The position numbers and the translations under genes were made by a program. The notes under the pieces were generated by a model that was not told where the DNA came from, ran no database searches, and saw only the letters and a list, made by a program, of their open reading frames with translations. A DNA stretch of 18,684 nucleotides from positions 1 through 18,684 of the forward strand of contig JBKGYG010000037.1 of assembly GCA_046546235.1 (NCBI GenBank), written 5' to 3'. Positions 1 to 6,490 of the stretch are shown here, one piece after another. Every line of letters starts with the position of its first letter. The stretch's first letter is position 1. This DNA comes from JBKGYG01 sp046546235. GTDB lineage: Bacteria; Bacillota; Clostridia; Lachnospirales; DSM-24629.

Positions 1-142
1 ATCCTGTATATGATAACATTGAAAATATAGGTATAGATAATATAAATATATTTAACAAGAAATATATTTGGTAATTAAAGGATGTGACAGCCGTTGTCAA
101 ACGTGGGTATATTCTTTAGTTAATTTTTACGATATTTTATAT

Positions 143-161
143 AAAAGTTAACTAAACTTTT
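143..161. repeat. Small perfect inverted repeat upstream of glmM relic
   Basis: AAAAGTT (143-149) and AACTTTT (155-161) form a perfect 7-bp stem with a 5-base loop. An overlapping alternative pairing exists: TTTAGTTAA (115-123) against TTAACTAAA (148-156). The two pairings are mutually exclusive. In such AT-rich DNA this may be chance. It lies between the window start and the glmM relic and could be the end of an upstream transcript or an operator. No U-run follows directly. Confidence 0.3.
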
Positions 162-192
162 AATTTGGATATATAGTGTCCGTTTTTTTTAA

Positions 193-198
193 TATAAT
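193..198 (+). promoter_or_regulatory. Candidate -10 box (TATAAT) upstream of glmM relic
   Basis: A perfect TATAAT occurs about 37 bases before the relic start codon. The nearest -35-like element (TTGGAT, 165-170) is 22 bases away, which is too far for a standard sigma-A promoter, so only the -10 is persuasive. It would be a leftover of the original glmM promoter. Confidence 0.3.
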
Positions 199-222
199 GA
201 GTATATAATATTTGAGACGAGT

Positions 223-230
223 GGAGGAGA
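223..230 (+). promoter_or_regulatory. Ribosome binding site of glmM relic
   Basis: GGAGGAGA lies 4 bases before the ATG at 235 (7 bases from the GGAGG core). The site is intact although the reading frame behind it is destroyed, so a short dead peptide of 33 residues could still be translated. Confidence 0.6.
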
Positions 231-234
231 TGAG

Positions 235-924
235 ATGGGCAAACTTTTTGGTACTGATAGGGTAAGAGATGTTGCTAATCAGGAACTAACTGGAGAACTG
301 ATTTTAAAGTTAGGACGAGCAGGGTATATTATTTAACCTGTAATTATCAGGATGATGGTAAAGCAAGCTTAAAGGTGATACTTTAGTCTGTACTGCTTAT
401 AGTAACCTGGTCTCCATGAATTGATGGAAAAGATGGGCTGTAAAGTAAGTGTTACAGCTAATGGTGATAGATATGTTTTAGTGGAAATGAAAACAAATGG
501 TTATAACTTGGGTGGAGAACAATCAGGACATATCATTGCCCTTGATTACAGCAAAACAGGTGATGGAGGGCTGGCCGCTATTTAGTTAGCCAGTATAGTT
601 AAGAAAATAAAGAAGAAGCTAAGTGAGCTGGCAAATATAATGAAGCCCTGGTCTCAATGACTGGCTGATGTGAAAGTGGAAAGCAAAGAGTGGGAAAACA
701 ATGAGAAAGTTATTGAAATTATTGAAGAAATTGAAGAGATTTTAGGAGATAAAGGTAGAGTTTTTGTAAGAGCTTCTGGAACAGAACCATTGATGAGGGT
801 CATGCTGGAAGGTAATGATGAGGAACATTTACTGCAGTTAGAAGAGAAGTTGATAGAAGTAATAAGGAAAGAAAGAATTGTAGTAAGAAAGTTGTGGTTT
901 AGTTATATTTTTTTAAAAATTTAA
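235..924 (+). pseudogene. glmM: Decayed phosphoglucosamine mutase gene (glmM relic)
   Basis: GlmM converts glucosamine-6-phosphate to glucosamine-1-phosphate for UDP-GlcNAc synthesis. Three pieces of the family are readable. The N-terminus (235-333) begins MGKLFGTDRVRDVAN, where the family has two conserved glycines (TDGVRGVAN) now changed to Arg and Asp; it stops at TAA 334. A middle piece around 460-580 carries GDRYVL and the sugar-binding motif NGYNLGGEQSGHI followed by TGDG. A C-terminal piece (about 660-870) carries the phosphate-binding loop as RVFVRASGTEPLMRVM. The catalytic phosphoserine region and the metal-binding Asp region are missing, stops lie between pieces, and the frame shifts. 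The relic spans about 690 bp, whereas an intact gene is about 1.35 kb. The final residues before 924 (after about 870) no longer resemble GlmM. An intact glmM must be expected elsewhere in the genome. Confidence 0.9.
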
Positions 925-947
925 AAGTACAAGGTAATGATGCAAAG

Positions 948-1319
948 GTGAATCCAAACAATAACGGGTTTACTTTAATTGAAGTCTTAATTGTTATTGT
1001 TATTATGGGGATATTGGCTACTGTTGCAACTCCTTCTGTTTTATCAGTTTTAGAAGGAGTAAATGAACAGGTTTGTAGAACAAATTGTATTCAAGTTGAG
1101 CGAAGTTATAATGTTCATTTAACTATGGAAGATATACTGCATTATATGGTATATTTGCTCAATATCCATGAAAATGAATATGAAAATATGTGTCCTAAAG
1201 ATGGTAAAATATATTATGATAACGGTAGAGTCCGTTGTAACTATCATAGTAGATATGATAATATAGAGCCTGAAGAAGAAGATGATGAAGACAACAATGG
1301 TGGTGTTCCATTTTTGTAA
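948..1319 (+). CDS. Type IV pilin-like (pseudopilin) protein, short, acidic tail
   Basis: The N-terminus has the classical class III signal: a short Asn-rich leader, the prepilin peptidase site G^FTLIE (Gly7/Phe8), then a hydrophobic helix (VLIVIVIMGILATVATP). The mature protein would be N-methylated on Phe and anchored in the membrane or a pilus/type II secretion-like fibre. After the helix comes a cysteine-containing domain (Cys at about residues 38 and 42) and a C-terminal motif of the form CPKDGKIYYDNGRVRC, seen in short clostridial and halanaerobial pseudopilins. The tail is highly acidic (EPEEEDDEDNNGG). The start is GTG at 948, with only a weak AAGG about 12 bases upstream; the frame is open upstream, so the start is uncertain. 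No pilus assembly genes are adjacent, so it is an orphan here. The match to the prepilin signal is certain; the role (adhesion, DNA uptake, secretion) is unknown. Confidence 0.8.
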   Translation: MNPNNNGFTLIEVLIVIVIMGILATVATPSVLSVLEGVNEQVCRTNCIQVERSYNVHLTMEDILHYMVYLLNIHENEYENMCPKDGKIYYDNGRVRCNYHSRYDNIEPEEEDDEDNNGGVPFL

Positions 1320-1359
1320 AAAAGTAACTAATCAATATATGGCACAATACAAATGTTCT

Positions 1360-1375
1360 TGCACAATATATTGCA
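1360..1375. repeat. Motif TGCA-N8-TGCA, copy 1
   Basis: TGCACAATATATTGCA. The reverse complement of the second motif at 1532-1547 matches it at 14 of 16 positions. Self-complementary TGCA half-sites with an AT-rich centre resemble a dimeric regulator's operator. The function is inferred only. Confidence 0.35.
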
Positions 1376-1517
1376 TAAGTTTTAATTTGATTGAATGAAA
1401 AGAACGACGTGAGTATGGTGAAAGGATAAAGAGGCTGTAAGCCTGTAATATCAAAGGTTTCATCATAACTGACAAATGTTAATGGTACAGAAGTATTATA
1501 CGTCTAAATATCCAATC

Positions 1518-1544
1518 TTGAGACGGAATTATGCAAGATATAGT
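1518..1544 (+). promoter_or_regulatory. Weak promoter candidate for the polysaccharide operon
   Basis: A TTGAGA (1518-1523, one mismatch from the -35 consensus) and a TATAGT (1539-1544, one mismatch from the -10 consensus) are separated by 15 bases, shorter than the optimal 17. The -10 lies inside the second TGCA-N8-TGCA motif, so a protein bound there would block it. Transcription from here would give a leader of about 110 bases before the ATG at 1663. Confidence 0.3.
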
Positions 1545-1656
1545 GCATAGATTAGATGTAGATACAAGATATAGATTGATACATAAACACAGGAAACTAG
1601 AGGTACAATTGAGAGCACCTATTTATATAAAAGCGATGGAAAGTAAAGGGGACTGA
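1531..1656 (+). CDS. Possible 41-residue ORF before the sugar transferase
   Basis: An ATG-started frame reads MQDIVHRLDVDTRYRL and continues basic and hydrophilic to a TGA seven bases before the next gene. It has no hydrophobic segment. A GGA lies only 4 bases upstream, so the ribosome binding site is poor. It overlaps the second TGCA motif. I do not recognise it. It may be a leader peptide, a gene fragment or chance. Confidence 0.2.
   Translation: MQDIVHRLDVDTRYRLIHKHRKLEVQLRAPIYIKAMESKGD
1532..1547. repeat. Motif TGCA-N8-TGCA, copy 2 (inverted relative to copy 1)
   Basis: TGCAAGATATAGTGCA, related to 1360-1375 in inverted orientation (14/16 identical). It covers the -10-like hexamer TATAGT. 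It could be an operator, or the two copies could be ends of a lost element; the 156-bp interval between them has no transposase. Confidence 0.35.
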
Positions 1657-1662
1657 ACTTAT

Positions 1663-2277
1663 ATGATTTATAAATTTTTCAAGAGATTATTTGACATTAC
1701 AATTTCAGTAATTGGATTAATTATTACTTCTCCAATACTTTTAATAGCAGCAGTAGCAATTAAACTTGAATCTACAGGACCTATTATCTTTAAACAAGAG
1801 AGATTAGGTTTAAACGGTAAAGTTTTTAAGATTTATAAGTTTAGATCAATGTGTGTTGATGCTGAAAAAGGCGGAGTATATGAGAAAGAAGGTGACCCTA
1901 GAGTTACCAAAGTAGGGAAGTTTATACGTAAGACAAGCATAGATGAACTACCACAGTTTGTAAACATATTAAAAGGGGAGATGTCTCTTATCGGTCCAAG
2001 ACCTGCCTTAACATATCATCCGTGGCCATATAATGTGTATACAGAGGAACAAAAGAAAATGTTCCACGTTAGACCAGGAGTTACTGGTTGGGCGCAAGTT
2101 AATGGGAGAAAAGAAGTTGAGTGGCCAAGAAGAATTGAATTAAATGTTGAGTATGTAGATAAGATGTCACTTTATTTTGATTTGATGATATTCTTTAAAA
2201 CTATTTTCAAAGTATTACGAATGGAAGATAACCTTAATGTAAAAGAGACCGCATCAAAGAAAAATACAAACGTGTAA
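1663..2277 (+). CDS. Phosphoglycosyl transferase, PglC/WcaJ-tail type (repeat-unit initiator)
   Basis: This enzyme transfers a sugar-1-phosphate from a UDP-sugar to undecaprenyl phosphate on the inner face of the membrane, the first step in building a polysaccharide repeat unit. At 204 residues it is the short monotopic form (catalytic domain only), like Campylobacter PglC. Residues 11-32 form the re-entrant membrane helix with the helix-breaking Ser23-Pro24. The catalytic Asp94-Glu95 dyad sits in KTSIDELPQ, followed by the GPRPA motif (111-115) and the substrate-binding GVTGWAQVNGR motif. An AAAGGGGA (1645-1652) gives a ribosome binding site 10 bases before the ATG. It begins a tightly packed operon. 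The sugar is probably a HexNAc or bacillosamine-type sugar, given the PglA-like glycosyltransferase three genes on; this is inference. Confidence 0.93.
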   Translation: MIYKFFKRLFDITISVIGLIITSPILLIAAVAIKLESTGPIIFKQERLGLNGKVFKIYKFRSMCVDAEKGGVYEKEGDPRVTKVGKFIRKTSIDELPQFVNILKGEMSLIGPRPALTYHPWPYNVYTEEQKKMFHVRPGVTGWAQVNGRKEVEWPRRIELNVEYVDKMSLYFDLMIFFKTIFKVLRMEDNLNVKETASKKNTNV

Positions 2278-2289
2278 AAATAATTGTTT

Positions 2290-2294
2290 GGAGG
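2290..2294 (+). promoter_or_regulatory. Ribosome binding site deciding the aldolase start
   Basis: GGAGG lies 7 bases before the ATG at 2302. The frame is open from a TTG at 2284, but that codon precedes the ribosome binding site, so 2302 is the start. Confidence 0.85.
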
Positions 2295-2301
2295 TTATTG
2301 T

Positions 2302-3159
2302 ATGGCTTTGAAGTTGATGTATATAACGAATAATACTGATATAGCAAAAATTGCAGAAAATAGTGGGGTTGATTGGATATTTATTGACCTTGAGATAAAC
2401 GGAAAAGAAGAAAGACAAGGTCACTTAGATACAGTTATATCGCGTCATCATATAGATGATGTAAAGAAAATAAAAGAAGTACTTAGAACATCGAAACTTT
2501 TAGTTAGAGTAAATCCAGTATTTGAAGGATCTAAATCTGAAATTGATCGAGTTATTGATGATGGAGCAGACATTATCATGCTTCCTTTTTTTAAGTCTAA
2601 GAAAGAGGTCGCAGAATTTTCTAATTATGTAGATGGAAGAGCAAAGACAATGCTATTGCTAGAAACTCCTGAAGCAGCAGAAAGCATAGATGACATTTTA
2701 AGTGTTGATGGAATTGACTATATCCATATTGGTCTTAATGACCTTCATCTTGGATATGGTATGAAATTTATGTTCGAACTTTTAGCAGATGGCACTATTG
2801 AAAAACTATGTAATAAAATCAAGGACAAAGGCATTCCTTATGGTTTTGGAGGTATTGCTCAACTAGGGCAGGGAGATCTTCCGGCTGAGTATGTTATAGC
2901 GGAACATCACAGATTAGGCTCTTCAATGGCAATACTTTCTAGAAGTTTTTGTAATGTTAATAAGATAAAAAGTATTGAAGAAGCGCAGGAAGTATTTGAT
3001 AGAGGAGTTTCTGAAGTGCGTGAGTTTGAGAGTAGTTTAAAAGACAAAAGCCAAGAGTTCTTTGAAGAAAATAGAATGATTGCAATAGATAAAATTAATT
3101 CAATCAGAGATTGTAAGGTGGAGTTAGATGAAAAAGTTGCTGCTAACAGGGGCTTTTAA
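2302..3159 (+). CDS. HpcH/HpaI-family aldolase (4-hydroxy-2-oxoacid aldolase / citrate-lyase-like)
   Basis: HpcH/HpaI enzymes are TIM-barrel, metal-dependent class II aldolases that reversibly join pyruvate (or a similar 2-oxoacid) to an aldehyde. Visible family features in the 285-residue product are the first strand DWIFIDLE (24-31), His49/His50 after Arg48 in the catalytic loop, Arg69 in LVRVNP, the metal ligand Glu121 in LLETPEA, and the metal ligand Asp147 in IGLNDLHLG. The C-terminal 40 residues are charged and probably helical. The stop codon lies 32 bases inside the next gene, so it is translationally coupled to a 2-hydroxyacid dehydrogenase. Placement between an initiating transferase and glycosyltransferases suggests it makes an acyl or acidic-sugar building block for the glycan rather than degrading aromatics. 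The true substrate is unknown. Confidence 0.85.
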   Translation: MALKLMYITNNTDIAKIAENSGVDWIFIDLEINGKEERQGHLDTVISRHHIDDVKKIKEVLRTSKLLVRVNPVFEGSKSEIDRVIDDGADIIMLPFFKSKKEVAEFSNYVDGRAKTMLLLETPEAAESIDDILSVDGIDYIHIGLNDLHLGYGMKFMFELLADGTIEKLCNKIKDKGIPYGFGGIAQLGQGDLPAEYVIAEHHRLGSSMAILSRSFCNVNKIKSIEEAQEVFDRGVSEVREFESSLKDKSQEFFEENRMIAIDKINSIRDCKVELDEKVAANRGF

Positions 3160-4042
3160 ATATAGTCGAGAACAATTGAATAAGTTAGAACGTTTAGGAT
3201 ATGAGATTGTATTTGTTCAAGATGAAAGAAAAGCTTTAAATAATGATGTATCTGATATTGACGCTGTGGTTTGCAATAGTTTATTTAATTATAACGATAT
3301 TAAAGAGTTTAAAAATCTAAGAATTATTCAACTTACTAGTGCAGGATTAGATAGGGTTCCTCTCGATCGCATAACTGAACAAGGGATTCGACTATTTAAT
3401 GCAAGAGGAGTCTATAGCATCCCGATGGCAGAGTGGGTCATACTTAAGATCTTAGAAATATATAAAAAAAGTAGAGTTTTTTATAAAAACCAAGAGCAAC
3501 ACAAATGGGAAAAGCATAGAGATCTATTGGAACTGACTGATAAAACAGCAGTAATAATAGGCTATGGAAGTGTTGGGGCGGAAATAGCAAAGAGGCTAAA
3601 AGTCTTTGGGGTAAATGTAATAAGTGTGGATAGGCAAATACGAGAAGACGATTATGTAGACGAGTATATTTTGATTGACGATCTTGATACTGCATTGGTG
3701 AAGTCAGATATTATTATTCTATCCTTGCCTTTAACTGATGAAACAAGACATCTTATAAATAAAGATAGAATTAACCTTATGAAAGCTAATGTTGTACTTA
3801 TTAATGTTTCACGTGGTGGAATTATAGATGAAACTGATCTAATAGAATCGCTTAGGGGAGATAAGTTTTTAGGTGTAGCTTTAGATGTTTTTGAAGAAGA
3901 ACCACTGAATGAAAGCCTTTTATGGGATTTTGAAAATGTAATTATAACACCTCATAATTCTTTTGTTTCAGATAAGATGAATGAGAGGTTGTTTGAATTG
4001 ATGGTAGAGAATTTGAATATAGAAACAGAGGTGTTTGAATGA
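3128..4042 (+). CDS. D-2-hydroxyacid dehydrogenase (NAD-dependent)
   Basis: The enzyme reduces a 2-oxoacid to a D-2-hydroxyacid, or the reverse, with NAD(P)H. Its 304 residues show the family plan: an N-terminal substrate domain with TSAGLDRV (70-77), the dinucleotide fold GYGSVG (145-150) with Asp168 at the end of strand two favouring NAD, and the catalytic Arg229 (NVSRGGIIDE), Glu258 (DVFEEEP) and His276 (TPHNS). The product is slightly shorter than typical phosphoglycerate dehydrogenases and lacks any ACT domain. AAGGTGGAG (3115-3123) precedes the ATG inside the aldolase gene; the stop overlaps the next start as ATGA. The coupling to the aldolase suggests that the aldol product, a 4-hydroxy-2-oxoacid, is reduced at C2. 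This is inferred from context only. Confidence 0.88.
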   Translation: MKKLLLTGAFKYSREQLNKLERLGYEIVFVQDERKALNNDVSDIDAVVCNSLFNYNDIKEFKNLRIIQLTSAGLDRVPLDRITEQGIRLFNARGVYSIPMAEWVILKILEIYKKSRVFYKNQEQHKWEKHRDLLELTDKTAVIIGYGSVGAEIAKRLKVFGVNVISVDRQIREDDYVDEYILIDDLDTALVKSDIIILSLPLTDETRHLINKDRINLMKANVVLINVSRGGIIDETDLIESLRGDKFLGVALDVFEEEPLNESLLWDFENVIITPHNSFVSDKMNERLFELMVENLNIETEVFE

Positions 4043-5139
4043 AGTTTATTTTGATATCACCTAAAAACAGAACTGTATACAACTTTAGAGGAGATTTAAT
4101 AAAAGAGATACAAGCTAAAGGTTATGAAGTGATTGTTACTGGTCCAAATGATGACGGAATTGATAAAATTGAGGAGTTAGGTATAAGGTTTGAAAAAATT
4201 CAACTCGATAAAACAGGAATAAATGTAGTTGCAGATCTTAAATATACACTTAAACTTTGGAAATTATTTAAAAATGAAAAACCTGATGTAACTTTAGGTT
4301 ATACTATTAAACCTGTAATTTATGGTTCTATAGCAGCAAGATTAGCTGGAGTTAAAAATATAAATTCTATGATTACAGGTGTAGGTTACGTATTTACAGC
4401 GCAAACATTTAAAGCAAAAATCATTAGATTCTTCGCTTCAATTTTATATAAGTTGGGATTAGCGTCTTCAACAAATGTAATTTTCCAAAATAGTGATGAC
4501 ATGAAGGAATTCATAGAGCGGAACTTGATTAAAGAAAAAAAATGTAGACTAGTTAGTGGCTCGGGTGTAAATATGAAGCGTTTTAAACCAGCTTTATATC
4601 CAGAAAAAATTACATTTTTCATGTTATCTCGCGTTTTGTACAGTAAAGGTATTAGAGAGTATTTAGAAGCTTCTAAAAATGTAAAAAGCAAGTATCCTCA
4701 TGTGAATTTTATGCTATTAGGTGCTGTAGAGAATATGCAGGACTCAATGAGCATGGAGGACTTAAAACCTTATATAGATCAAGGTGTTATTGAATATTTT
4801 GGTGAGACCAATGATGTTTCTAAATACTATTCAAAGGCTTCAGTGTACGTTTTACCATCGTATAGAGAAGGTACGCCTAGAACTGTACTAGAAGCAATGG
4901 CAATGGCAAGGCCTATAATTACTACAGATGCTCCAGGGTGTAGAGAAACAGTAATAAATGGTACAAATGGATTTCTAGTAGCAACTAAAAACCCAAGTGA
5001 AATCGAAGAGAAGATGGTATGGTTTATTGAAAATCCTGAAAAGATTTCCGAAATGGGAAAAGCTAGTTTAGATTTATGTAAAGAGAAGTTTGATGTAAAT
5101 AAAGTTAATAACGACATGTTAAAATACATGAATGTTTGA
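4039..5139 (+). CDS. GT4 glycosyltransferase, PglA-like
   Basis: This is a retaining GT-B glycosyltransferase that adds a sugar from a nucleotide donor to the lipid-linked acceptor on the cytoplasmic face. The 366 residues carry an N-terminal acceptor domain with KPDVTLGYTIKP (81-92) and TGVGYVF (113-119), an arrangement typical of the PglA/WbpX-like second-sugar transferases that follow a PglC-type initiator. The C-terminal donor domain has Arg198 and Lys203 (SRVLYSKG) for the diphosphate and the EX7E motif Glu277-Glu285 (EGTPRTVLE). The start overlaps the previous stop by 4 bases (ATGA). Pairing with the PglC-like gene suggests it adds the second sugar, possibly a HexNAc; specificity cannot be read from the sequence. 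Confidence 0.9.
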   Translation: MKFILISPKNRTVYNFRGDLIKEIQAKGYEVIVTGPNDDGIDKIEELGIRFEKIQLDKTGINVVADLKYTLKLWKLFKNEKPDVTLGYTIKPVIYGSIAARLAGVKNINSMITGVGYVFTAQTFKAKIIRFFASILYKLGLASSTNVIFQNSDDMKEFIERNLIKEKKCRLVSGSGVNMKRFKPALYPEKITFFMLSRVLYSKGIREYLEASKNVKSKYPHVNFMLLGAVENMQDSMSMEDLKPYIDQGVIEYFGETNDVSKYYSKASVYVLPSYREGTPRTVLEAMAMARPIITTDAPGCRETVINGTNGFLVATKNPSEIEEKMVWFIENPEKISEMGKASLDLCKEKFDVNKVNNDMLKYMNV

Positions 5140-5140
5140 T

Positions 5141-5145
5141 GGGGG
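5141..5145 (+). promoter_or_regulatory. Ribosome binding site deciding the UDP-sugar dehydrogenase start
   Basis: GGGGG lies 8 bases before the ATG at 5154. Earlier in-frame TTG (5136) and ATG (5139) codons have no ribosome binding site, and family members begin with the MNLYDKI-type sequence found at 5154. Confidence 0.75.
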
Positions 5146-5153
5146 TATCAGCA

Positions 5154-6473
5154 ATGAACTTATACGATAAAATCAAAAATAGAAAAGAAAAAATTTCACT
5201 TGTAGGTCTAGGTTATGTCGGTATGCCTATAGCAGTAGCCTTTGCAAAAAAAGCAGATGTAATTGGATTTGACATTAGTAAAGAGAAAATTGAGTTATAT
5301 AAAAGTGGTATAGACCCAACTAAAGAAGTTGGAGATGAAGCGATAAAAGAAACAACGGTAGAATTTACTGCTGATGAATCTAAACTAAAACAAGCTAAAT
5401 TTCATATTGTAGCAGTTCCAACTCCAGTTAATGCAGATCATACGCCAGACTTAAGACCCGTTGAATCAGCAAGTAGAACGGTAGGTAGAAATTTGGCTAA
5501 GGGATCTATTGTTGTATTTGAATCTACTGTTTACCCAGGAGTAACAGATGAAATTTGTATTCCTATTTTAGAAAAAGAGTCAGAAATGAAGTGCGGCATA
5601 GACTTTAAAGTTGGATATTCACCTGAAAGAATCAACCCTGGTGATAAAGTACACAGACTAGAGACAATAGTAAAAGTTGTTGCTGGAATGGATGAAGAGT
5701 CTCTTGATATAATTGCTAAAGTGTATGAACTAGTAGTTGATGCTGGTGTACATAGAGCGGAATCAATCAAAGTAGCGGAAGCTGCTAAAGTTATTGAAAA
5801 CTCTCAAAGAGATATCAATATAGCTTTTATGAATGAGCTTTCAATCATTTTTAATAAAATGGGAATAGATGCTAAAGCTGTTCTTAAAGCAGCAGGAACT
5901 AAATGGAACTTCCTTAACTTCCATCCTGGCCTTGTTGGAGGACACTGCATTGGAGTAGATCCATATTACTTAACATATAGAGCTGAACAACTAGGATATC
6001 ATTCTCAAATTATTCTTTCAGGAAGAAGAATTAATGATGATATGGGAAGATATGTAGTTGAGAACTTAATTAAAAATCTGATCAAGGCGGATGTGCCGGT
6101 TAAAGAAGCTAAAGTAGGGATTCTTGGATTTACATTTAAAGAGAACTGCCCTGATACAAGAAATACTAGAGTAATTGATATAGTAAATGAGCTTAAAGAT
6201 TATGGAATAACACCAATGATTGCAGATCCAGAGGCTGATGCTGAAGAAGCAAAACATGAATACGGACTTATCTTTGATTCATTAGAGGATTTAAAAGATA
6301 TGGATGCTATAGTTATTGCCGTTGGGCATGATCAATTCTTGAATCTAAGCCAAGAAGACTTGAATAGAATGTTTAAAAAAGCTTCTAACGATAATAAAGT
6401 ATTGCTTGATATTAAGGGTGTTTTAGATAGAAAAGAATATGAAGAGGCTGGATACAAATACTGGAGACTGTAA
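5154..6473 (+). CDS. tviB: UDP-N-acetylhexosamine 6-dehydrogenase (TviB/WbpO/WbpA family)
   Basis: The enzyme oxidises C6 of a UDP-HexNAc (UDP-GlcNAc or UDP-GalNAc) to the uronic acid with two NAD+. The 439-residue product shows the N-terminal NAD fold GLGYVGMP (residues 18-25), the VPTPV segment, the FESTVYPG loop, the conserved Lys212 and Asn216 (AAKVIEN), and the catalytic Cys265 in GGHCIGVDPYYL, followed by the C-terminal UDP-binding domain with GFTFKENCPDTRNTR. The presence of GGHCIGVDPYYL rather than the UDP-glucose dehydrogenase pattern FGGSCFPKD places it with the HexNAc-specific group. The next gene is a TviC/WbpP-type epimerase, the same pair that makes UDP-GalNAcA for Salmonella Vi antigen and Pseudomonas O6. 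Sure of family; GlcNAc versus GalNAc preference is inferred. Confidence 0.93.
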   Translation: MNLYDKIKNRKEKISLVGLGYVGMPIAVAFAKKADVIGFDISKEKIELYKSGIDPTKEVGDEAIKETTVEFTADESKLKQAKFHIVAVPTPVNADHTPDLRPVESASRTVGRNLAKGSIVVFESTVYPGVTDEICIPILEKESEMKCGIDFKVGYSPERINPGDKVHRLETIVKVVAGMDEESLDIIAKVYELVVDAGVHRAESIKVAEAAKVIENSQRDINIAFMNELSIIFNKMGIDAKAVLKAAGTKWNFLNFHPGLVGGHCIGVDPYYLTYRAEQLGYHSQIILSGRRINDDMGRYVVENLIKNLIKADVPVKEAKVGILGFTFKENCPDTRNTRVIDIVNELKDYGITPMIADPEADAEEAKHEYGLIFDSLEDLKDMDAIVIAVGHDQFLNLSQEDLNRMFKKASNDNKVLLDIKGVLDRKEYEEAGYKYWRL

Positions 6474-6490
6474 ATGGAGTGATATAGATT

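Larger units (their letters stand above)
1320..1662 (+). other. Spacer between pseudopilin and polysaccharide operon
   Basis: This 343-bp stretch has no recognisable family. It contains two TGCA-N8-TGCA motifs, a 5-bp hairpin AGGCT-gta-AGCCT (1432-1444), a possible 41-residue ORF (1531-1656) and one suboptimal promoter-like pair at 1518-1544. As the leader of the operon starting at 1663, it is the most likely place for its promoter and regulation. No clear rho-independent terminator was found for the pseudopilin gene. Confidence 0.5.

Noticed and set aside
85..99. TGACA-N5-TGTCA as an operator or terminator
   Set aside because: Only five base pairs, single copy, no T-run and no neighbouring gene start; chance cannot be excluded.
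3444..5129. Open frames on the minus strand at 3444-3695, 4386-4691 and 4827-5129
   Set aside because: They lie wholly inside well-identified plus-strand genes, have no family resemblance, and their compositions are what the opposite strand of an AT-rich gene gives.
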